This document shows, one piece after another, positions 1-5,709 of a stretch of DNA of 5,709 bases. The DNA comes from Pseudomonadota bacterium. GTDB lineage: Bacteria; Pseudomonadota; Alphaproteobacteria; Rhizobiales; Hyphomicrobiaceae. Within the stretch, counting starts at the first letter, position 1. The number at the start of each line of letters is the position of its first letter. The position numbers were made by a program, and so were the translations under genes. A model generated the notes under the pieces. That model was given only the letters and a program-made list of their open reading frames with translations. It had not been told where the DNA came from and did no database searches. The stretch covers positions 1 through 5,709 of the forward strand of contig JAEYYQ010000104.1 in NCBI GenBank assembly GCA_023428365.1. Reading direction: 5' to 3'.

Positions 1-165
1 TTGGCTGTTGCCGTCTGTGTCTTCGCCTCGATCGAGAATGAAGCCGCCGTGCGTGCCTATGAGAAGGCGGGCTTTCGCTGGCAGCGCGTCTGGCACGTTC
101 CGGCCGGCGGTACGTCCGAGTGGTTCATGGTGGCCCAGCGGCCGACGCGTCAGGCCGGCGCCTGA
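1..165 (+). CDS. GNAT-family N-acetyltransferase, C-terminal fragment (AAC(6')-like tail)
   Basis: Only the last 54 codons are present; the 5' part lies before the left edge, so the TTG at base 1 should not be read as a start. The frame ends with TGA at 163-165. The peptide carries the end of an acetyl-CoA-dependent GNAT fold: Asn13 followed by AAVRAYEKAGF (residues 15-25), the typical N-x-x-A-x-x-x-Y-x-K-x-G-F helix of motif B, where Tyr20 sits at the position often used as general acid. A final beta-strand follows (EWFMVAQRP, residues 40-48). From memory, the spacing and the YEKAGF core resemble the end of AAC(6')-Ib-type aminoglycoside 6'-N-acetyltransferases, but many GNATs of unknown substrate share this tail. 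The family call is firm; the substrate is not known. The gene converges on the minus-strand transporter and overlaps its 3' end by 16 bases. Confidence 0.82.
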   Translation: MAVAVCVFASIENEAAVRAYEKAGFRWQRVWHVPAGGTSEWFMVAQRPTRQAGA

Positions 166-168
166 CGC
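147..168. terminator. Perfect 9-bp hairpin holding both convergent stop codons; possible bidirectional terminator without T-tract
   Basis: GCGTCAGGC (147-155) and GCCTGACGC (160-168) are exact reverse complements separated by a CGGC loop (156-159). The left arm contains the transporter stop (TCA at 150-152, TGA on the minus strand) and the right arm contains the acetyltransferase stop (TGA at 163-165). A hairpin at the meeting point of two convergent genes is a typical place for a shared terminator. However, neither side has the T-run of a canonical intrinsic terminator, so a role in transcript-end protection or Rho-assisted termination is equally possible. The structure is read directly; the function is inferred. 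Confidence 0.5.
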
Positions 169-1556
169 TCGCGCACCGGGATCATCAGCACGATTCCCGC
201 CAGCAGGAAAAACAGGATCGATGCCATACCGGCGCGCTGACTGCCGGTTGCTGTGGTGACGGCAGCGACGGCAAGCGGTGCGAGAAATGCCGTAACTTTT
301 CCCGAAAACGCGAACAGACCGAAATATTGCGTCATGCGGTCAGGGGGTGCGAGACGTGCGAGCAGACTCCGGCTTGCTGCCTGATTTGGCGCGGCTGCGA
401 GAGCCACCAGAACCGCGAACGCGAGAAACACCAATTCACCGGTGCTCGAAAACGGCGCCGATCCCGCTTCCTTTGCTGTGATCGGTAACGTGAACAGCAC
501 ATGGTCCGTATCGACGGACAGAATGCCCAACGCGCCGATCATCAGCAGCACCAGCGCGCCAATGATCACCTTCTTGGCGCCGATGCGATCATCGAACAGA
601 CCACCGAGGATCGCCCCGAGGATGCCGATCGTGATCAGGATAATCCCGAAAATCCCACGCTCGAAGGCCTGCCAGCCGAAAACGGCGGTGCCATAAATCC
701 CGCCGAACACGAAGATTGCCGACAGTCCGTCCGTGTAGAGCGCGCGTGCAATGAGAAACATCAGCATATCGCGCTGTTTGGTCAGTCCGCGCAGCGTTGC
801 CATCAGTTCCGACAACGGCGATTCGCGATGCTCGGTGCGAACAGCAGGCTTGTCGGGCACGAACAGGAAGAACGGAATGATGAACACCAGCAGCCAGAGG
901 GCTGCGAATGGGCCGACAAGCCGGTCACCTTCCCGCTGCTGCAGATCGAGAGTCAGCAGCGGATCAAGTCCCAGCAGCGTTTTGCCGGTCGCCGGATTGC
1001 CGACGAGAAGACCTGCCACCAGGACGAGGCTCACAAGCCCGCCCGCATATCCTGTCGCCCAGCCGATCCCTGACAGACGGCCCAAGCGCGACGGCGGCAC
1101 CAGTGACGGCATGATGGCGTTGGAGAACACCGTTGCGAATTCCGCAGCCGCCGTTGCGGCAACAAAGGCTGCGAGAATGAGAAGGACTGTCGTCGTCTCG
1201 GCACCCGGTTTCGCCCACCACAACGCCGTAAGCCCACCGGCGACGATCAGCACGAACAGCGCCACCCACGGTTTGCGGCGACCTCGCCCGTCCGCCATTG
1301 CACCGAGCAGCGGACTGCCGATCGCGATGAGGATACCGGCCGCAGCAGCGGCATAGCCCCAAAGCGCCTGACCGTGCACAGGATCGCTGGCGACGGCGGT
1401 CGTGAAGTAGGGTGCGAACAGGAAGGTCAGGACGAGCGTGTAGTAGGGCTGCAGAGCCCAATCGACCAAAACCCAGCCTGTAAGCGCGCGAATTGGCGCC
1501 GACGTCGATGGCCCTGCCGACGGCTGTTGCGCGTCGGCAGATTGCATTGGTGCCAC
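150..1556 (-). CDS. MFS transporter, UMF1 / Atg22-like family
   Basis: Complete transporter of 468 residues from the chosen GTG at 1554-1556, ending in TGA at 150-152. It is predicted to sit in the inner membrane with 12 hydrophobic helices, at roughly 27-52, 64-88, 96-114, 121-144, 159-186, 214-234, 264-292, 297-320, 330-347, 372-392, 408-434 and 440-460. Family marks are VDWALQPYY (about 31-39) in helix 1, where UMF1 proteins have a DWA motif; the MFS motif A loop GAMADGRGRRKPW (85-97) between helices 2 and 3; the matching loop FDDRIGAKK (321-329) between helices 8 and 9; and SRSLLARLAP (395-404) before helix 11. The name Atg22-like comes from a yeast vacuolar amino-acid exporter; substrates of bacterial UMF1 members are mostly unknown. 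The frame stays open to a GTG at 1572-1574 (474 residues), and an ATG lies at 1545-1547. I prefer 1556 because GAGGGGG lies 6 bases upstream. It follows the glutamate dehydrogenase closely and is probably co-transcribed with it. Confidence 0.9.
   Translation of the reverse strand: MAPMQSADAQQPSAGPSTSAPIRALTGWVLVDWALQPYYTLVLTFLFAPYFTTAVASDPVHGQALWGYAAAAAGILIAIGSPLLGAMADGRGRRKPWVALFVLIVAGGLTALWWAKPGAETTTVLLILAAFVAATAAAEFATVFSNAIMPSLVPPSRLGRLSGIGWATGYAGGLVSLVLVAGLLVGNPATGKTLLGLDPLLTLDLQQREGDRLVGPFAALWLLVFIIPFFLFVPDKPAVRTEHRESPLSELMATLRGLTKQRDMLMFLIARALYTDGLSAIFVFGGIYGTAVFGWQAFERGIFGIILITIGILGAILGGLFDDRIGAKKVIIGALVLLMIGALGILSVDTDHVLFTLPITAKEAGSAPFSSTGELVFLAFAVLVALAAAPNQAASRSLLARLAPPDRMTQYFGLFAFSGKVTAFLAPLAVAAVTTATGSQRAGMASILFFLLAGIVLMIPVRERQAPA
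1514..1540 (-). other. Hairpin just inside the transporter reading frame
   Basis: CTGCCGACG (1514-1522) and CGTCGGCAG (1532-1540) are exact reverse complements with a 9-base loop (1523-1531). In the minus-strand mRNA the stem begins about 14 bases after the preferred GTG start codon and about 4 bases after the ATG at 1545-1547. It lies in the low-complexity N-terminal tail of the transporter, before the first membrane helix. A GC-rich stem here could slow translation initiation or early elongation. It may also be a by-product of GC-rich coding sequence, since one 9-bp repeat is weak statistical evidence. Confidence 0.4.
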
Positions 1557-1562
1557 GTTTTG

Positions 1563-1569
1563 CCCCCTC
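1563..1569 (-). promoter_or_regulatory. Ribosome binding site deciding the transporter start
   Basis: On the minus strand GAGGGGG is followed by CAAAAC and then GTG at 1554-1556, a good Shine-Dalgarno match with 6-base spacing. The upstream GTG (1572-1574) has AGGA only 1 base before it, too close for normal use, and the ATG at 1545-1547 is 15 bases from the G-run, too far. This supports the GTG at 1556. The site falls in the short gap after the dehydrogenase stop. Confidence 0.55.
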
Positions 1570-1587
1570 GTCACGTCCTGTGCGGCT

Positions 1588-4500
1588 TCAGGCTGTCGTC
1601 AGATCCCGCACTTGCGACGCAGCTACCGTCAACCGCGATACGGTGACGTCGCCTGTCTGGGCAATCTCGTCAAGTGCCGCCTTGGCTCGTATCAGACGCT
1701 GGCCATGATTTGTCAGCCACGCTGCGAAATCCGTCGATTTGGAGGTTCTCAGGATTTCGGCTGATAGCGCTCTGCGCGCCCGTTCAAGCGTATGGATTGC
1801 GCCATTGACTGCCAGCACGTCGTAATAGTCATGGAGCTGCAACGCCGCAGCTTTCGCCTTCAGCTCGTCGAGACGGAAGTAATCGGCCGCTGCGAACGCG
1901 ATGCATGCCGCATCGGAAATCGAGCGTCCGGTCTCATGCGCAAGCCGGGTTACGGCTGGCGCCTGGTTGAGCAGATCAAGTAGGGCGACGCGCGATGCGA
2001 CGTAGGACGTCGCGCCAGCCTCTTCCAGTTTGCGTTGCCGCTCTTCGAGGCTGGCGAGTTGTTCGGGCGTCGCGCATATGTTCAGACTTGTTGCGAGTTC
2101 ATCCGCACCTGCGCGTTGTGCAGCGATGGTCGCCGCGAGATCGATGCCGGTGTCGTGGCGCAATTGCTGCGCCACCTGATCGATCAGAACGTCTTGGACG
2201 TGCGCGTAGATGTCCAGCTGCGCTTGTCCCGGCATCTTGCCGTCGAGCTGGTCGATGGCGTGCCACAAGTCGGGCAACTGCAGGACGGTCGTCCCAACGA
2301 TGAACGCAGCAGCGACGTCACTGGGCGTCAGACCACTTTCATCCGCCAGCCGCACGGCCATTGCAGGGCCGCACCGGTTGATCATGGCGTTGGTCAGGCC
2401 CGTTGCGATGATTTCGCGACGCAGACGGTGCGTTTCGATGTCCTCGCGATATTTCTGATGCAGGGCATCAGGGAAATAATTGATCAGGATGGGCTCGCAC
2501 ACCGGATTGTCCGGGATGTCGCTGTTAACGAGATCGGACGACAGCGCGATCTTGGCGAAGCTCATGAGGACGGCCAGCTCAGGCCGTGTCATGCCCTCCC
2601 CGGCTGTTTGTTTCTGGGCCATTTCCGGTCGGCTGGGCAACGATTCCAGCTTACGGTCAAGAATACCGCGCGCTTCAAGCGAGCGCATCAAACGTGCCAG
2701 ATAACCCAGATTGCGCGACGAGCTGCGCTGCGTCAGGCTGAGGGCCAGCGATTGCTGGTAGTTGTTCTTGAGGCAAGCTTCCGCCACGTCCTCCGTCATG
2801 GAGGCGAGAAGCTCCAAACGGGATTGGGCGTTGAGTTTTCCGGAAGCCAGTGCCGGGCCGATCGCGATCTTGATATTCACTTCCTGGTCGGAAGAGTTCA
2901 CGCCAGCCGAATTATCGATGAAGTCAGTATTCAGGCGGCCACCGCGATTGGCAAACTCGATGCGACCCTGCTGGGTAACGCCGAGGTTCGCGCCTTCGCC
3001 GATGACTTTCGCACGTACTTCCGCACCCGTGATGCGGATGGCGTCGTTGGCGCGATCACCGACATGCTCGTTCGTCTCGTTGGACGCGCGAATGTAGGTG
3101 CCGATGCCGCCGAACCAAAGCAGATCCGTCTCGCATTTGAGAATGGTATTCATCAGTTCGGCGGGCGTCACCGTGTCGGCTTCGATACCGAGCAGGGCGC
3201 GCATTTCCGGAGAGACCGGGATCGATTTTGCGGCACGAGAGAAAACGCCGCCGCCCTTCGAAATAAGCGCCTTATCGTAGTCCTGCCAGCTCGAACGCGG
3301 CAGATCGAAGAGCCGTTTGCGCTCGGCATAAGTCTTTTCAGTATCCGGATCAGGATCGATGAAGATGTCGCGGTGGTCGAACGCCGCGACGAGCCTGATG
3401 ACCCGCGACAGCAGCATGCCGTTGCCGAACACGTCGCCTGACATATCGCCGACGCCCACCACACGGAACGGTTCGGTTTCGATATCGACATCAATTTCGC
3501 GGAAGTGACGTTTGACGCACTCCCAGGCACCACGCGCGGTGATCGCCATGCGCTTGTGATCGTAACCCGCCGACCCGCCGGACGCGAAGGCATCGCCAAG
3601 CCAGAAGTTGTGGGCCAGCGAAAGCTCATTGGCGAAGTCGGAGAAGGTCGCCGTGCCTTTATCGGCCGCGACGACGAGATAGGGATCGTCACCATCGTGA
3701 CGCACGACATTCTTCGGCGGCACGATCGCGCCGTTCACGATGTTGTCGGTGATGTCGAGCATCGCCGTGACGTAGGTTTGGTACGAACCCACGGCTTCTT
3801 TGTTGATCTCATCGCGCGACCCGCCACGGGGGAGTTGCTTGGGCAGGAAGCCGCCTTTGGCACCTTCCGGGACGATGACGGTGTTCTTGACCTGCTGTGC
3901 TTTGGCGAGACCCAGGACCTCGGTGCGGAAATCCTGCGCACGATCCGACCAGCGGATACCGCCGCGCGCGATGGGCGCAAACCGCAAGTGTACGCCTTCC
4001 ACGCGCGGGCAATAGACCCAGATCTCACGGAATGGCTTGGGGGCCGGCATCACGTCGATCGTTTGCGGCGTGAACTTGAAGGCGATGGTCTTAGGTGGCT
4101 GGCCGTTCTTGTCGTGCTGGAAGAAGTTTGTGCGAACCGTCGAAGCAAGCAGGTTCAGATAGAGCCGCAAAATGCGGTCCTCATCCAGGCTCGGGACATT
4201 TGCGAGAGCGCTTTCAATCCGTGAACGGATGCCTGACGCTGTTTCCTCGCGCTTGTCGATCGACCAATCTCTGTTGGGATCGAAGCGGGCGTGAAACAGC
4301 TCGACAAGATCGCGCGCCATACCGGCATGCCGATTCAGTGTTTCGGCAATGTAGCGCGGGCCGAATGGTGAGCCGAGCTGGCGCAAATACGACGCATAGG
4401 CGCGTAGCATAGCGGCTTCACGCCAATCCAGAGCTGCCGAGACGACGAGCTGATTGAAGCCGTCGTTATCTGCGTCGCCGCGGAATACAGCCAGGAAACA

Positions 4501-5709
4501 GGCTTCCATTCGTGCATCGTGTGCGGCGAGATCGACGGGCTGATGGTTGGCCGTCTCCAGGATCATGTCGTGCAGGGCCACTTCCCGGCGGCCGTCGGCA
4601 AAGCGAGGCGTTACGCGGAAGCTGCGTTCGTCGATTACCGAGAAGCCGAGGTTTTCCAAAAGCGGAACACGTTCGGACAGTGGGATTGGCTCATCGAAAC
4701 GATAGATGGCAGCGCGAACACGCTTGCCTCCGCCGGTGCTTTCGGGATGGAAGTCGATGGCTACGGGATGTTCCGGCGACAGCCGCTCGATGCGCTCGAT
4801 ATCTTCGATGGCACGTTCAGCACCAAATGTTGAGGTATAGCCTGGAGGAAATGCGCCATCGTATTTCGGTGCGAGCGCGGCACTCGCTGGTTTGCCTGCC
4901 TCCAGGACATCGGCGAGCTGATCGTCCCATGTTCGCGTTGCTTCGGTGATCCGGGCTTCGAGATCGTGCTCGGAAATCTCATTCTGCAGACCATCCCGCA
5001 GGCCAACGATGAAATGAACGCGAACGAGTGGCCCCTCCGGAAAGAACGGCGTGAAGGCTCTGACCCGTCCGTCGAACGCCTCCTCCAGGACCTCGCCGAT
5101 CTTTTCACGAACCTGAGTCGAGAAGCGATCGCGCCGCACGTACACCAGGGCCGAGATGAACCGATTGAAACGATCTGGGCGGATAAAGACGCGCACGCGC
5201 GGTCTGAGATCAAGATCGACAATGGCACGCGCCCATGACAGCAATCGCGGCTCGCCGATCCGGAACAGCTCGTCGCGCGGGAAGGTCGACAGCACGTTTT
5301 CGATCGCCTTGGCCGCATGGCTGCCCGGTGGATAGCCGGATTGCGCGACCACGGTCGCCACCTTGTGACGCAGGAATGGAATTTGCTGCGGCGACTGCGT
5401 ATAGGCATGCGAGGTGAACAGGCCGACAATCCTCAGCTCGCCGGCCAAAGAACCGTCGGGCTTGTAGGTCTTCACGCCGACGTAGTCCATGAACACGCGT
5501 CGGTGAACCCGCGACACGACATTGGATTTGGTGATGATGAGCGGCTGCGGCGCAAAGATGTGCGCGCGGATCTCGGGCGTCATCGTCAACGGAGTGTTCC
5601 GTCGGCTGAGGACATGAGTTGCCGGATCGCGCAGAACGCCGAGGCTGGTGCCGTCCATCGGAACGAGCTCGCCGGTTTCGGCGTTGCCGACCAGACGATA
5701 CTCGCGCAT
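1588..5709 (-). CDS. NAD-dependent glutamate dehydrogenase, large (180 kDa class) type, N-terminus outside the window
   Basis: The gene is called gdhB in Pseudomonas and gdhZ in Caulobacter. The cytoplasmic enzyme deaminates L-glutamate with NAD+ to 2-oxoglutarate, ammonium and NADH, feeding amino-acid carbon into the TCA cycle. The 1373 visible residues end in TGA at 1588-1590. The family is usually about 1600 residues, so some 220-250 are missing; the ATG at the edge (MREYRL) matches an internal segment that normally follows FLG. Visible order: the end of the N-terminal regulatory region including RVHRRVFMDYVGV (68-80); an ACT-like domain ending in PFFPEGPLVRVHFIVG (221-236); another ACT-like domain near 328-370; helical segments 395-545; the catalytic region about 560-1030; and a helical C-terminal domain with GMTRPELAVLMSFAK (1039-1053). 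Catalytic marks are ARGGIRWSDR (581-590), VKNTVIVPEGAKGGF (607-621) with Lys608 and Lys618 matching active-site lysines of small GDHs, GDMSGDVFGNGML (754-766) with Asp755 as likely catalytic acid, and EGANLGVTQQGRI (905-917) then NSAGVNSSDQE (933-943). No frameshift or missing key residue is seen. It is probably transcribed together with the downstream transporter. Confidence 0.97.
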   Translation of the reverse strand: MREYRLVGNAETGELVPMDGTSLGVLRDPATHVLSRRNTPLTMTPEIRAHIFAPQPLIITKSNVVSRVHRRVFMDYVGVKTYKPDGSLAGELRIVGLFTSHAYTQSPQQIPFLRHKVATVVAQSGYPPGSHAAKAIENVLSTFPRDELFRIGEPRLLSWARAIVDLDLRPRVRVFIRPDRFNRFISALVYVRRDRFSTQVREKIGEVLEEAFDGRVRAFTPFFPEGPLVRVHFIVGLRDGLQNEISEHDLEARITEATRTWDDQLADVLEAGKPASAALAPKYDGAFPPGYTSTFGAERAIEDIERIERLSPEHPVAIDFHPESTGGGKRVRAAIYRFDEPIPLSERVPLLENLGFSVIDERSFRVTPRFADGRREVALHDMILETANHQPVDLAAHDARMEACFLAVFRGDADNDGFNQLVVSAALDWREAAMLRAYASYLRQLGSPFGPRYIAETLNRHAGMARDLVELFHARFDPNRDWSIDKREETASGIRSRIESALANVPSLDEDRILRLYLNLLASTVRTNFFQHDKNGQPPKTIAFKFTPQTIDVMPAPKPFREIWVYCPRVEGVHLRFAPIARGGIRWSDRAQDFRTEVLGLAKAQQVKNTVIVPEGAKGGFLPKQLPRGGSRDEINKEAVGSYQTYVTAMLDITDNIVNGAIVPPKNVVRHDGDDPYLVVAADKGTATFSDFANELSLAHNFWLGDAFASGGSAGYDHKRMAITARGAWECVKRHFREIDVDIETEPFRVVGVGDMSGDVFGNGMLLSRVIRLVAAFDHRDIFIDPDPDTEKTYAERKRLFDLPRSSWQDYDKALISKGGGVFSRAAKSIPVSPEMRALLGIEADTVTPAELMNTILKCETDLLWFGGIGTYIRASNETNEHVGDRANDAIRITGAEVRAKVIGEGANLGVTQQGRIEFANRGGRLNTDFIDNSAGVNSSDQEVNIKIAIGPALASGKLNAQSRLELLASMTEDVAEACLKNNYQQSLALSLTQRSSSRNLGYLARLMRSLEARGILDRKLESLPSRPEMAQKQTAGEGMTRPELAVLMSFAKIALSSDLVNSDIPDNPVCEPILINYFPDALHQKYREDIETHRLRREIIATGLTNAMINRCGPAMAVRLADESGLTPSDVAAAFIVGTTVLQLPDLWHAIDQLDGKMPGQAQLDIYAHVQDVLIDQVAQQLRHDTGIDLAATIAAQRAGADELATSLNICATPEQLASLEERQRKLEEAGATSYVASRVALLDLLNQAPAVTRLAHETGRSISDAACIAFAAADYFRLDELKAKAAALQLHDYYDVLAVNGAIHTLERARRALSAEILRTSKSTDFAAWLTNHGQRLIRAKAALDEIAQTGDVTVSRLTVAASQVRDLTTA

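Noticed and set aside
217..245. Short inverted repeat ACCGGC / GCCGGT within the transporter coding region.
   Set aside because: Six-bp arms with a 9-base loop occur often by chance in GC-rich coding DNA, and the position has no regulatory meaning I can see.
501..1356. Plus-strand open frames of 190-201 codons opposite the transporter.
   Set aside because: These are shadows of the transporter gene, with low-complexity Arg/Ser/Ala-rich or charged translations and no recognisable domain.
1557..1587. Possible separate promoter or terminator between the dehydrogenase and the transporter.
   Set aside because: The gap is too short for a full promoter, and it contains no stem-loop plus T-run. I see only the ribosome binding site.
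2035..4224. Long plus-strand open frames opposite the dehydrogenase (2035-3441, 468 codons; 3505-4224, 239 codons).
   Set aside because: They lie in exact codon-on-codon antisense register with a well-supported gene. Stops in that register would require TTA, CTA or TCA codons in the real gene, which GC-rich genomes avoid, so such open frames are expected. The predicted proteins show no recognisable motifs.
5701..5709. ATG at the right edge as the true start of the dehydrogenase.
   Set aside because: A start here would give a 1373-residue protein lacking over 200 residues of the conserved N-terminal region, and the edge sequence fits an internal conserved segment. It is a coincidence of the window boundary.

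Overview
The window looks like chromosomal DNA from a GC-rich alphaproteobacterium, probably of the Hyphomicrobiales (rhizobia-like) or a nearby group. I infer this from the large (about 180 kDa class) NAD-dependent glutamate dehydrogenase, whose sequence style is alphaproteobacterial, from the high GC content, and from third-position GC preference strong enough to leave long open frames on the antisense strand. The species cannot be named from sequence reading alone.

Layout: (1) Bases 1-165, plus strand, hold the last 54 codons of a GNAT acetyltransferase whose tail resembles AAC(6')-type aminoglycoside acetyltransferases. (2) Bases 150-1556 (the frame is open to a GTG at 1574), minus strand, encode a complete 12-helix major facilitator transporter of the UMF1/Atg22-like family. 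(3) Bases 1588-5709, minus strand, encode the C-terminal 1373 residues of the NAD-glutamate dehydrogenase. Its N-terminus lies beyond the right edge, and the ATG at that edge is almost certainly an internal methionine. Coding is nearly continuous: the only gap between genes is about 30 bases, and no stretch over 300 bases lacks a gene. I saw no RNA gene, insertion sequence, CRISPR array or origin.

How the genes relate: the dehydrogenase and the transporter run in the same direction, with the transporter start just downstream of the dehydrogenase stop, so they probably share a transcript. The dehydrogenase converts glutamate to 2-oxoglutarate and ammonium. The transporter substrate is unknown, but the arrangement suggests a link to amino-acid or nitrogen flux. 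The acetyltransferase converges on the transporter, and their 3' ends overlap by 16 bases inside a perfect 9-bp hairpin that contains both stop codons.

This is mostly ordinary housekeeping sequence. I found no convincing undescribed system. The points most worth a second look are the shared stop-codon hairpin, the dehydrogenase-transporter pairing, and a hairpin just inside the transporter reading frame.
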